DNA from: Bin87 sp965197635
Lineage (GTDB): Bacteria; Chloroflexota; Dehalococcoidia; Lucifugimonadales; UBA3495
Direction: 5' to 3'
Assembly: GCA_965197635.1 (NCBI GenBank)
Contig: CBDANN010000008.1
Coordinates: 1,488,001-1,552,000, forward strand
Length of the DNA: 64,000 nt
Shown here: piece after piece, positions 1 to 7,740 of the stretch
Numbering within the stretch: the stretch's first letter is position 1
Layout of the letters: each line of letters begins with the position of its first letter
Made by a program: the position numbers and the translations under genes
The notes under the pieces: generated by a model
Databases searched by the model: none
Told to the model about the DNA's origin: nothing
What the model saw: the letters and a program-made list of their open reading frames with translations, nothing else

Positions 1-1039
1 GAGCGACGCGGCGGCCCTAAAATCAAAGCCCGTGGCAGCTACCGCGATGCGGTGCGATCCAGCCGCCGCTATCTGGTCAAAGTCAGCGGCTGGCGCTGGA
101 TCAGCCTGAGGTGGCGGGGCCACGTCCCCTGGGCCGGACGCTATTGGGCTTGGCCGGTGCTGACCGCTTTGGCGCCCTTGGCCGGATATTATCGCCCGCG
201 CGGACGCCCGCACCAAAAGCTCACCGACCGGGCCCGACAGATGATCATGCAATCCCGCTCATGGTGAGCCTGCCGAACCACGCTGGTTGCCCCACCGTTC
301 CCTGGTACTGGTGGGCGATAGTAGTTACGCCGTCCCCGTAGCGTCGCACGGGGCAGGCTCTGGACCGGCTCCACTGCGGCCAATCGCTGCCCCAGCCCGT
401 TACCTGCATCACCCGATTGCGGTTGGATGCTGGCCTCGACGCACCGGCGCCAATCCGTCGGCCCGGCCAGAACGGGCGTCCACCCGTGAAGGGCGCTCGC
501 TTGCCCACACTGCAAGCGCTCCTGGACCAGGGCGACACCTCTTGGGACCAGACGCCAGTGGCCTGGTACGACCACACGACCCGCGCGGTGGCAATCACTT
601 CGCAAACCGCAGACTGGTATCACACCGGCCAACCGCCCGTACCACTGCGCTGGGTCCTGGTGCGAGACCCCAATGGCGAGTTCGACCCCCAAGCCCTGCT
701 CTGCACCAACCCAGCCGTTGACCCAGCGCAGATCCTGGAATGGTTTGTGCTGCGCGGGCAACTGGAGGTCACCTTCATGGAAACCAGGTCTCATCTGGGA
801 GTGGCGACCCCGCGCCAATGGTCCGACCGCGCCAGCGCTCGCACCACCCCGATATTGATGGGTCTCTTTTCCTGGATCACCCGGGCCGCTCACCAGTTGC
901 AAAAACAACGGCCGCTATCCCCGCGCACGGCGGCATGGTACGCCAAACCGTCGCCAACCTTCATAGATGCCATCGCCTTGGTGCGTCGCCACCGGTGGCT
1001 GGCGTCGGAGGGTTTTTCAATGTCGGCCGTCGAACCTCT
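1..1039 (+). pseudogene. Interrupted, frameshifted DDE transposase (IS copy A)
   Basis: This is the remnant of a DDE transposase homologous to the copy at 1110-2476. It enters the window already in the gene, at residues like ERRGGPKIKARGSYRD, and reads in frame 1 to a stop at 265-267. Homology then resumes in frame 2 (SLVLVGDSSYAV, about 290-330) and in frame 3 from about 360 onward, so at least two frameshifts are present. The acidic third catalytic region (GQLEVTFMETRSHLG) is near 757-800. Its C-terminal tail is missing here but lies at 2488-2568, beyond a second IS copy inserted at 1040. It is non-functional. The family assignment (IS4/IS701-like clan) is from memory of the fold and motifs only. 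Confidence 0.8.
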
Positions 1040-2487
1040 ACTTTGTACAAAACCTAGACAAATTATAAGGACAGGGTAAGCTCGACCAAATCATCACAAA
1101 AGGTCGAATATGCCTACCCTGCCCGCAGTCATTGTATCCCTGCTGCTGCCCTTTGAGCGCCTGTTTGACCCCCGGACCTGGCGTAAAGCCCGACTCTTGG
1201 CGATTGGCGCGATCCTGTCTCCCGGCAAACGCACCGTTTCCTCCGCCCTGAACATCCTGGGGGTTGGGCAGCACGGAGATTTCGCCATCTACCATCAGGC
1301 GCTCAACCGCGCCAGGTGGTCGTCGTTGCAGCTGAGCCGAGTGCTGTTGCTGCTGGTGGTCGGGCGTCTTGGTTCGTCCGACGGGCCGCTGGTTTTCGGA
1401 ATTGACGAAACCCTGGAACGGCGCTGGGGGCGGAAGATTGCGGCCAAGGGACGGTACCGTGATCCCGTACGCTCCACCGACGACCAGACGGTAATGACCC
1501 CCGGACTGCAATGGGTGAGCCTCATGCTGCTAACCCATATCGGTGGGGTGGGTCGGCATTGGGCGCTGTCCTTGATGACCGCGTTGGCGCCGTCGGCCCG
1601 CTACGACCGGCGCAAAGGCCGACGGCGCCAGATGTTCACCGACTATGCTCGGCAGATGCTGATCTGTCTGCGCCGGTGGCTGCCGGAGCAGGACCTGGTG
1701 CTGGTGTGTGATGGCGGCTACGCCAAACGCGAGTTCCTGCGCTATTTCCAGAATATGTCAAAACCCATTGTGGTCGTCGCCAAACTGCGCAAGGACGCGG
1801 CCCGGTACCAGCCAGCACCACCGCGGCGTCCCGGCCAGATCGGGCGACCACGGATCGTCGGAGCGCGTCTGCCCAGCCCCAGGGCGGCGCTGGACGATCC
1901 CGCTACCCAATGGACCACCTACCTCGCCACCGGATCCGACGGCGGTACCACTACGGTCGAACTGGCTTCGGGCCTGGCGGTGTGGTACCACGGCGGGCCG
2001 CCGCCCCTTGCCATGCGCTGGGTCGTGGTCAAAGACTCGGGAGAACACCTCAAACCAGGCGCGTTGCTAGGCACCGACACCGCGGCGGAACCCCGGCACC
2101 TACTCCAGTGGTATCTGCTGCGCTCGCAGGTCGAGGTCACCTTTGCCGAGGCACGGGCCCATCTGGGCATGGAAACCCAGCGCCAGTGGTCGGAACTGGC
2201 CAGCGGCGCACTACCCCCGCGCTCCTGGGCCTGTTCAGTGTGGTCACGCTGATGGCCGACGTCCTCATCGGACAGCAGCAGATTGAAATGACACCCCGCA
2301 CGACCGCCTGGTATGAAAAGACCAGTCCTTCCTGCGCCGACGCCATCGCCATGGTCAGACGTTACATCTGGGTGCGGCACGGGACTTTTGCGACGTCCGA
2401 GCCCGAGCCGGAACTGATTAAAGTCCCCAGCTCCTTATATCACCTGATGCTCGACTCTCTCGCCTACGCCGCTTAGTTGTACAAAGT
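1040..2487 (+). mobile_element. Insertion sequence copy B with 11-bp inverted repeats
   Basis: This is a complete IS of about 1.45 kb bounded by perfect 11-bp terminal inverted repeats, ACTTTGTACAA at 1040-1050 and TTGTACAAAGT at 2477-2487. It carries one transposase gene (1110-2476). It is inserted inside the 3' end of related copy A: the A reading frame stops just before 1040 and resumes at 2488. No clear target-site duplication is visible. The transposase has a frameshift, so the copy is probably not autonomous. Confidence 0.75.
1110..2476 (+). pseudogene. DDE transposase with one frameshift (IS copy B)
   Basis: The transposase of IS copy B reads from ATG 1110 to a stop at 2252, but the homologous C-terminus continues in another frame from about 2215 to 2476, ending in LDSLAYAA. 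The DDE residues appear to be D in GIDETLERRWG, D in LVLVCDGGYAK and E in SQVEVTFAEARAHLG, all upstream of the break. The break lies in the segment corresponding to SARTTP in copy A. Restoring one lost base near 2205-2215 recovers that match, so a deletion is more likely than programmed frameshifting. Intact length would be about 455 residues. The family is unassigned within the IS4/IS701-like DDE group. Confidence 0.75.
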
Positions 2488-2568
2488 CGAGCCACCGAAC
2501 TTGACGTTCAAAAACTTCCAGCCAATCTGTACCACAGGTTGCTCGATTCCCTAGCTTACGCAGCTTGA
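2488..2568 (+). pseudogene. 3' tail of transposase copy A, separated by IS copy B
   Basis: The frame starting at 2488 reads RATELDVQKLPANLYHRLL then DSLAYAA and a TGA at 2566-2568. It aligns with the end of copy B (PSSLYHLML, DSLAYAA). It therefore supplies the missing C-terminus of copy A, which was split by insertion of copy B. The sequence TGTACAAAG at 2571-2579 is the matching right terminal repeat of copy A. Confidence 0.7.
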
Positions 2569-2584
2569 GTGTACAAAGCCCAGT

Positions 2585-3298
2585 CTAGTATTACAACGAC
2601 AGTTGCTATGGTAGGATTGTTGGCGAGTTAGCGCAGGCTTCGGGAGGTGGGGCAGAGCGATGGGTGCGGCAGACCTTGAGTGGGTGTACGAGGCCTTTCA
2701 GGACTTTCAGGCCTACTTTGCGCCGGTCTTTGGCCGCAGGGAGTCGCGGGAGCACAGCCGTCATTACCTGCCGGGCCTGCTGGTGCAGTCCCAGGAGCGG
2801 CGCAACGCCGAAAACCTGGCGGAGACGGTTCCGGCATCGGCCCGAGCGCTGCCGCGGTTTCTCACCGCATCGCCCTGGGATGATGAGGGTGTGATTGGTC
2901 GGCTGCGGGAGTATCTGGGTTCCAGATTGGAGGACCCGCCGGTGGTGTGGGTGTTGGACGGCAGCGACTTTCCCAAGCCGGGGGTGAAGTCGGTGGGAGT
3001 AATCAGACAGTACTGCGGAGCGTTGGGGAAGATCGCCAGCTGCCAGGCTGGGTTGTTGCTGGCCCACGTGGGTTCCAGGGGTCGGGCGCTGGTGGACCAG
3101 CGCCTGTATCTGCCCCAGGAATGGACATCGGATGTGGAGCGTTGTGCGGCGGCGGGGGTGCCGGAAGCGCGGCGGGAGTACCGGAGCAAGACGGAGCTGG
3201 CGCTGGAGCAAGCGCGGGCCCGTGGCTACCTCAAGGTGCAGTGGGTTGCTGGCGACTCGGCTTTCGGGATGTCGCCCACGCTGCGGGAGGGAATTTCG
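2585..3298 (+). mobile_element. Truncated IS701-type insertion sequence
   Basis: The left end is TATTACAACGAC at 2589-2600, preceded by CTAG (2585-2588), which fits the YTAR target duplication known for IS701-family elements. The transposase starts at 2660. The element ends abruptly near 3291-3300, where sequence of a cyclase gene on the other strand begins, so the right half is missing. The same terminal sequence bounds a small non-coding element at 41076-41210. Confidence 0.65.
2660..3298 (+). pseudogene. IS701-family transposase, C-terminally truncated
   Basis: The first roughly 210 residues match IS701-family transposases: an N-terminal block around YLPGLLVQSQERRNAENLAE, then WVLDGSDFPKPGVKSVGV with the first catalytic Asp, RQYCGALGKIASCQAG, and a second Asp region at VAGDSAFG near residue 203. 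The third acidic residue and the rest of the protein are absent because the frame runs into antisense sequence of a cyclase gene at about 3298. The open frame continues artificially to 3430. A full-length family member is usually around 400 residues, so this copy is inactive. Confidence 0.75.
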
Positions 3299-3903
3299 GC
3301 GGCGTCCAGATCTTCCGGCATCACAGGCGCGTCCGGGGTTAGCCAATCCACACCGCGTACGCGGGCGATGTCCAGCAGCACCCCCCGGCTCACCAGTCCT
3401 TGGGCGGTCAGGTCGATGGCACGGCTCTGAGCCCCTTCCCTTGAGGTGACCACGCCGGCGGGGACGCCGTTGTACATCAACCCGTCGTAGGAATAGTGGG
3501 ACAGAGCGTCGATGTGGGTAATGGTTTGCCCATGAAAGACCATGCCAATGAACTCGGCTGCGCCCCGCCGTGAGTTGCGGCGCTCCAGCGGATCGGTGTC
3601 CCGACCCTCGCCGCTGTCCACCATGAACCGCTGCACCTGGTTGGTGACATCGGGCGTCATGTCGGTGGTGATGGGCCTCGCGCAGCTAACCGTTTCGCCG
3701 GTCTGCACCAGCGCGGCTGCCTGCGTCCGCTTGGCCGTCGTGATCAGATTCAGCGCACCGAGCTGGTCCTGCTGACCCCACCGGCCCCAGTTGTTTTCGT
3801 TGCGATACCACGCGAGCACTTCCGCCTCGGTGGGTACTCCCGCGAAAGCCATAACTCCCTCCGTAGCAACCTGTCGTTCTCTACCCGTGTTTTCGCCGGG
3901 CAT
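3291..3903 (-). pseudogene. Cyclase-family protein, 3' end lost at an IS junction
   Basis: This is the N-terminal two thirds of a cyclase-family protein (PF04199, kynurenine formamidase-like metal hydrolases). The signature HIDALSHYSYDGLMYNGVPA holds the metal-binding His and Asp residues. The N-terminus (AEVLAWYRNENNWGRWG) is typical of the longer bacterial subgroup. The true sequence ends around DAPVMPEDLDAAE. After that the frame translates the antisense of the IS701-type transposase to 3226. The start is one of the early ATGs; the one giving MAFAGVPTEAEVLAW (about 3852) also fits the family. The missing C-terminus normally contributes active-site residues, so function is probably lost. 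Confidence 0.7.
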
Positions 3904-4277
3904 TCTACACTAACGCGAACGTGACGGATGAACGCCGCCACCATACTTTTTTTGCTTGCTCCGCTACCGGCGCCATCTTCCAGCATGGTCGGATGAATCA
4001 ATGCCGTCCAACCCGGTGGCTCCATGCAAACCAAAATGTGCTTGTAAATCGTAATATTATGCGTAAGACATATAACGGCATATCATGGTGGACACCAAAA
4101 AGGGGGCAAACAGCAAGGGGCGATATCCACCCACATCACCGCGGGTATCCAATCCGCGGAACCTGATATAGACGTCTCGCCAGTTGGCCAACCTGCCCGT
4201 GAATACTCGGGCGCCCCGGCAGACGTAGCAAGCCGGGCCAAACCCAGTTTCGATTCAAAGTCCAGGGGGGATAACCC
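3904..4277. other. Intergenic, no gene recognised
   Basis: This is about 370 bases between the 5' end of the cyclase gene and the small zinc-ribbon gene. It is locally AT-richer around 4030-4090 and holds short GC-rich inverted repeats (CCGCGG pair at 4139-4160; CCCGGC/GCCGGG near 4215-4238). No convincing coding frame or RNA gene was seen. Confidence 0.5.
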
Positions 4278-4442
4278 ATGTCATCACGATCTGATGAAAT
4301 CATGATCTACTGCCCGAGGTGCAATACCAACACCCCGTCCCGGGATGTCGAGGTCATCACCATGAGGAACGGCAGACCCGCCACCATCGCCACCTGCCTT
4401 CGATGCGGCGGCAGGAAATTCGAGACCGGTCCTAACCGCTAA
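4278..4442 (+). CDS. Small zinc-ribbon protein, DUF5679-like
   Basis: This 54-residue protein has two CxxC pairs, YCPRCNT near residues 11-17 and TCLRCGG near 39-45, separated by a stretch containing MRNGRPAT. This is the layout of a small treble-clef or zinc-ribbon protein and closely resembles DUF5679 domains, which are frequent in Chloroflexota. A purine-rich run (4265-4271) precedes the ATG. It lies convergent with fmt. Its role is unknown; single zinc ribbons of this size usually bind nucleic acid or protein partners. The family call is from memory of the pattern. Confidence 0.65.
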   Translation: MSSRSDEIMIYCPRCNTNTPSRDVEVITMRNGRPATIATCLRCGGRKFETGPNR

Positions 4443-4466
4443 CCCGCGACCACACCAGCGGGATTT

Positions 4467-5453
4467 TCAACCCAACATCGCCCCAATAAACTGCGGATGA
4501 CCCCGCACAAAGTCTGCGGCTTCGGCGGGCCGCCGGCCTTCCAGTTGCAAACGACGCACTGCCAGCAGCCCGCCACCTGTGCCAACCAAAAGCGGTTCGA
4601 CCTCTGTGCTGACCACCAACCCGGGCGGAGCGTCTTCTCCCGGAGACTGTGCAACTTCCAGCAACTTGATCTCCTTCCCGTCCCAACTCGTGTACAAGCC
4701 CGGCCAGGGGGTAAAGGCACGTTGCTGCCGACACAGAGTTTCTGCTTCAAGTGCCCAATCGGCCAACCCATCTCCGCGTTCCATTTTTTTCGTGTAGGTG
4801 GCGCGCTCGTCGTCCTGCGGCACGGCCTCTATCGTTCCCGCAACCCAATCCGGAATCACATCGTTCAATAGGTCAGCCCCATCGCGGAACAAATTCGCGG
4901 TCAGTGTTTCTGCGTCGTCTTCAGCACAAATTGAACGGGATGATTGGGAAACGATTGGCCCGGTGTCCATACCCTCGTCCAGCAGCATCACCGTGACGCC
5001 GGTGGTGTCGTCCCCGGCCAAAATAGCTCCGGCCACCGGAGAAGGTCCTCGGTGCCGGGGCAATAGCGAGGGATGCAAATTCAGGCAGCCGAACCGGGGC
5101 ATATCAAGAACCTCCGCCGGCAACAACCGTCCGTAGGCCGCCACCACAATGATGTCCGGGGCATGAGCCGCCAGTTGGTCCACCGCTTGGGCATTGCGGA
5201 ACGTGGCCGGCTGTTCTACGGGAAGCCCCAGCTCAACCGCACGCCTCTTGACGGGTGAAGGTGCCAACTCCTGGCCTCGCCCCCGCTTCCGATCCGGAGG
5301 CGTGAAGACGGCGGTTAACTGTATCACAGGATTTTCCGTCAGTGCGTCCAACAACGGTACAGCAAACTGCGGCGTACCCATGAAAACCGCCCGCAACGGT
5401 CGGGTGTGGACTGTGAGAGAACCGGTGGAATTGGCTGGCGAATGGGTTGACAA
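4467..5453 (-). CDS. fmt: Methionyl-tRNA formyltransferase
   Basis: Fmt formylates the amino group of Met-tRNAi using 10-formyltetrahydrofolate for translation initiation. The Rossmann-type catalytic domain starts at VFMGTPQFAVPLLDAL. The active-site segment NLHPSLLPRHRGPSP (Asn125, His127) and DEGMDTGP (Asp163) are present. The C-terminal OB-like domain (FTPWPGLYTSWDGKEIKLLE) follows. At 328 residues it is slightly longer than usual because the TTG at 5453 gives about 19 extra residues; a TTG at 5396 would give a canonical MRAVFMGTP start. It is transcribed away from the rpsP operon. Confidence 0.95.
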   Translation of the reverse strand: MSTHSPANSTGSLTVHTRPLRAVFMGTPQFAVPLLDALTENPVIQLTAVFTPPDRKRGRGQELAPSPVKRRAVELGLPVEQPATFRNAQAVDQLAAHAPDIIVVAAYGRLLPAEVLDMPRFGCLNLHPSLLPRHRGPSPVAGAILAGDDTTGVTVMLLDEGMDTGPIVSQSSRSICAEDDAETLTANLFRDGADLLNDVIPDWVAGTIEAVPQDDERATYTKKMERGDGLADWALEAETLCRQQRAFTPWPGLYTSWDGKEIKLLEVAQSPGEDAPPGLVVSTEVEPLLVGTGGGLLAVRRLQLEGRRPAEAADFVRGHPQFIGAMLG

Positions 5454-5522
5454 GGCTGCATCCTGGTTGTAAATTGTCGATAGCCGCTAGTGCGGAATTT
5501 TAAAAGAAGGAGGTGATTGCTA

Positions 5523-5594
5523 ATGGAACACAGTTTAACATGCTGGGGCGATGGTAGGCACCAGTCTGGACACGACGGGGTGAACGCCTCTTAG
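5523..5594 (+). CDS. Putative 23-residue leader peptide upstream of rpsP
   Basis: A near-perfect anti-16S Shine-Dalgarno (AAGGAGGTGAT, about 5507-5517) sits just before an ATG at 5523. The frame encodes MEHSLTCWGDGRHQSGHDGV then NAS and a stop at 5592-5594. The frame ends inside the loop region of a long hairpin (5543-5664). Such a strong ribosome site on so short a frame suggests a translated regulatory leader, though there is no obvious run of one amino acid as in classic attenuators. No homolog was recognised. Confidence 0.45.
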   Translation: MEHSLTCWGDGRHQSGHDGVNAS

Positions 5595-5720
5595 CGTCAT
5601 CGCTTTCTCAAAACGGCATTTAGCCCGTCAGTCGGGCCCAGACCAGTGTCTACCGTCGCCCCAGAGGTTCTGGGAGTTATCGGGCGATGAGCCAACGGTC
5701 CAGTCTGGGCCCGATACCCT
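5543..5720 (+). ncRNA. Structured leader RNA with competing helices before rpsP
   Basis: Bases 5543-5569 pair with 5638-5664 in a 27-position stem with only two wobbles and one two-base mismatch. An inner GACGGG/CCCGTC helix (5574-5579 with 5624-5629) extends it. Bases 5634-5643 (GGGCCCAGAC), part of the 3' arm, are also perfectly complementary to 5703-5712 (GTCTGGGCCC). TATCGGGC at 5678-5685 can pair with GCCCGATA at 5709-5716. These helices exclude one another, as in attenuators or riboswitches. It does not match tmRNA, SRP, RNase P or 6S patterns that I know. A run of six T occurs at 5789-5794. Confidence 0.45.
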
Positions 5721-5892
5721 TTTAACAACCGGCCAGTTCCAGTGCGAGTTGCACGGCGGTCGTTCCCGGGAGACCCAAACGAGAAGATCTTTTTTCCTGT
5801 CAGGCTGCGTCAAACGTTTGACAAACTTGGCAGAAAACCCTAACCTGAAATTGTAACTTCCTATCCTCTTTTGCAACCGACACGGAGATCAA

Positions 5893-6162
5893 ATGCTACG
5901 GATTCGCCTGCGGCGCGTGGGTAAAAAAGGCCGCCCTTACTACCGAATCGTCGTCACCGAGAAGCGCAACCCAAGGGATGGCGCGTACATTGACGGCATC
6001 GGCCACTACGACCCCATGGCGGACCCTCCAGCCGTAACCCTGGACGAGGATCGGGCCGTGGATTGGCTGCGCAAAGGCGCGCAACCATCGGACCCGGTGC
6101 GCCGTATTTTCGACCGCAACGACATCTTCAGCAAGGTCCACGCGGATGAAAGAGCTGATTGA
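5893..6162 (+). CDS. rpsP: 30S ribosomal protein S16
   Basis: S16 is an assembly protein of the small ribosomal subunit. The 89-residue protein opens with MLRIRLRRVGKKGRPYYRIV and continues with GAYIDGIGHYDP, DRAVDWLRKGAQPSDPVRRI, the standard S16 blocks and length. A CACGGAGATCAA ribosome site precedes the ATG. The stop overlaps the next gene by 17 bases. It heads a short ribosome-biogenesis operon with khpA and rimM, a conserved order in many bacteria, and is preceded by the structured leader described separately. Confidence 0.97.
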   Translation: MLRIRLRRVGKKGRPYYRIVVTEKRNPRDGAYIDGIGHYDPMADPPAVTLDEDRAVDWLRKGAQPSDPVRRIFDRNDIFSKVHADERAD

Positions 6163-6373
6163 GTTCATCGCTCAGTCGCTGACCTCTAACCCGGAAGCGG
6201 TTCGGGTCACGGAGACCGACGAAGGCGACCAGATAGTCATACGCTTGGAAGTCGCTCCCGAAGACAAGGGCAAGGTAATCGGACGCCAGGGACGTGTGGC
6301 GCAGGCTATGCGTGTACTGCTCCGGGTGGCTGCCGTCAAGGACGGCACCCGCGCCGTGCTGGAGATTGTCTAG
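6146..6373 (+). CDS. khpA: KH-domain RNA-binding protein KhpA (YlqC family)
   Basis: This 75-residue single KH-domain protein begins MKELIEFIAQSLTSNPEAVRV. The KH signature GKVIGRQGRVAQAMRVLLR (GxxG loop within IGRQGR) is near residues 45-63. KhpA binds RNA and is usually encoded between rpsP and rimM, as here. Translation is probably coupled to rpsP through the 17-base overlap. Confidence 0.93.
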   Translation: MKELIEFIAQSLTSNPEAVRVTETDEGDQIVIRLEVAPEDKGKVIGRQGRVAQAMRVLLRVAAVKDGTRAVLEIV

Positions 6374-6944
6374 CCGTAACCGTTCGCGGCGCTATTCAAG
6401 ACCGGCTCCGTCGCGCAGCCGGCGAGGCGGCGATGTCGCCGATCCTCCCGAGGGCGCGATAGTGGTGGGACGGGTGATTCGGCCCCACGGCTTGGACGGC
6501 ACCCTGAGGATCCAATCTCATTCCGACAACCCGGCGCGATTTCAAGCCGGCGAACCGCTGGACGTGGCCGGCCAATCCTGGACAGTTGCTTCCTGCCACG
6601 ACCTGCCCGACGGCCACGCGCTGCTGAGACTGGAAGGGCTGATTGATCCGAACGCGGCGCGCCGACTTTCCGGGGAGTGGGTATTGGCAGCGGAAGACGC
6701 CGCACCGCAACTGCCGTCGGGGGAGTATTACCACTATCAACTGGTTGGGTTAGCCGTGGTCACCGAGTACGGCGAAAATCTGGGCCACGTTCGAGAAATC
6801 CTTGAAACGGGCAGCAACGATGTGTACGTGGTCGCGTCCGATACGGGCGATGAGGTGCTTCTGCCAGCGATAGAGCAGGTGGTGAAACGGATTGACCTGG
6901 CTTCACGCGAGATAGTGGTCCACCTCATCGACGGCCTGCGTTAG
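6366..6944 (+). CDS. rimM: Ribosome maturation factor RimM
   Basis: RimM binds S19 and assists processing of 16S rRNA in 30S assembly. The N-terminal beta-barrel is recognised at VVGRVIRPHGLDGTLRIQSHSD and the C-terminal PRC-barrel at YYHYQLVGLAVVTEYGENLGHVREIL then ETGSNDVYVV. The start is uncertain because no ATG fits. A TTG at 6366 overlaps the khpA stop and gives about 192 residues. A GTG at 6462 gives 160 residues beginning just before VGRVIRPHG. The usual length is 165-185. Confidence 0.9.
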   Translation: MSSRNRSRRYSRPAPSRSRRGGDVADPPEGAIVVGRVIRPHGLDGTLRIQSHSDNPARFQAGEPLDVAGQSWTVASCHDLPDGHALLRLEGLIDPNAARRLSGEWVLAAEDAAPQLPSGEYYHYQLVGLAVVTEYGENLGHVREILETGSNDVYVVASDTGDEVLLPAIEQVVKRIDLASREIVVHLIDGLR

Positions 6945-6958
6945 CCGCCGGCCACCGG

Positions 6959-7438
6959 TCAGTCTCCCGCCGCCACCGCGTGCCGCTCGGCGTGGGCATG
7001 AGCGTGTTCCGTCTCGTCAGCAAATTCGTGATCCTCGCAGGCCACCCAGCGGGAGCCGTCGGCGAACCACTCCTTCTTCCAAATGGGCACGATGGTCTTG
7101 ATGCGGTTCACCGCCTCGTGACACGCCTCGAAGGCTTCCACGCGGTGGGGCGACGCCACCGCCACCACCAGGCTGACGTGTCCGACGTCCACCCGGCCGG
7201 TGCGGTGAGCGATGGCAATATCCTCGATGCCGTAGTCGGCGCGCAGGGTGTCCCGCACTTCTTCCAACTTCTTGATGGCCATTACATCGTAGGCCTCGTA
7301 TTCCAGTCGCGTGACGGTCTTGCCGCCGAAGTTGTCGCGGGTGGTTCCCAGGAAGGTGACCACCGCGCCGTTGCCGTCGCGCCGCACCGAATCGGTCACC
7401 GCCACCGGGTCCAGGGGTTCGTCTGTAAGAATAATCAT
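6959..7438 (-). CDS. moaE: Molybdopterin synthase catalytic subunit MoaE
   Basis: MoaE transfers sulfur from MoaD thiocarboxylate to precursor Z to form molybdopterin. Typical blocks are GAVVTFLGTTRDNFGGKTVTRLEYEAY, AIAHRTGRVDVGHVSLVVAVASPHR, and the C-terminal catalytic Lys segment IKTIVPIWKKEWFADGSRWV. The His-rich C-terminal tail (HAHAHAERH) is extra. It lies 15 bases downstream of moaD on the same strand, so the two subunits form an operon. Confidence 0.95.
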   Translation of the reverse strand: MIILTDEPLDPVAVTDSVRRDGNGAVVTFLGTTRDNFGGKTVTRLEYEAYDVMAIKKLEEVRDTLRADYGIEDIAIAHRTGRVDVGHVSLVVAVASPHRVEAFEACHEAVNRIKTIVPIWKKEWFADGSRWVACEDHEFADETEHAHAHAERHAVAAGD

Positions 7439-7453
7439 CGTCAGGAACCTCCG

Positions 7454-7705
7454 CTAACCGCGTCCTCCACTGACGGGAGGAATCAGGCAGACCTCGTCGC
7501 CGGGCTGCAATAGTAGGTTGTCATCGGCATACTCGGCATTCACCGCCACGACAATCCGCACCTCCGGCGGCGCCAGTCGGGGGTGGTCGGCCCGCACGGC
7601 GGCGGTGAGATCGCCCACGGTGGCCCCGTCCGACACATCCACCGACACCACCGAGGCGCCGGCCCGCTCCCGGTACAAGGCGAAGAGATGTACATCAAAA
7701 CGCAT
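7454..7705 (-). CDS. moaD: Molybdopterin synthase sulfur-carrier subunit MoaD
   Basis: This ubiquitin-like sulfur carrier of molybdopterin synthase has RFDVHLFALYRERAG at the start and LLLQPGDEVCLIPPVSGG near the end. The ATG at 7705 (MRFDVHLFAL) fits the family; an upstream ATG at 7744 would add a proline-rich stretch. The usual protein ends exactly in Gly-Gly, which is adenylated and thiocarboxylated. Here the codons read GGRG before the stop, so two residues would have to be removed or the last RG is used atypically. Confidence 0.9.
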   Translation of the reverse strand: MRFDVHLFALYRERAGASVVSVDVSDGATVGDLTAAVRADHPRLAPPEVRIVVAVNAEYADDNLLLQPGDEVCLIPPVSGGRG

Positions 7706-7740
7706 AACGGTTGGAATTATGGGCGGGGGCGGTGATGGTG

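Noticed and set aside
2195..2225. Programmed -1 frameshift in transposase copy B at an ACCCCCG run
   Set aside because: The frame change is in the right direction, but restoring a lost base slightly upstream gives a better match to copy A (RTTP), and the break is after the catalytic residues, so mutation is simpler.
5540..5720. tmRNA, SRP RNA, 6S RNA or RNase P RNA
   Set aside because: No tag-peptide/alanine acceptor, no SRP tetraloop motif, no central-bubble layout and no P4 core could be found; kept as an unassigned structured leader.
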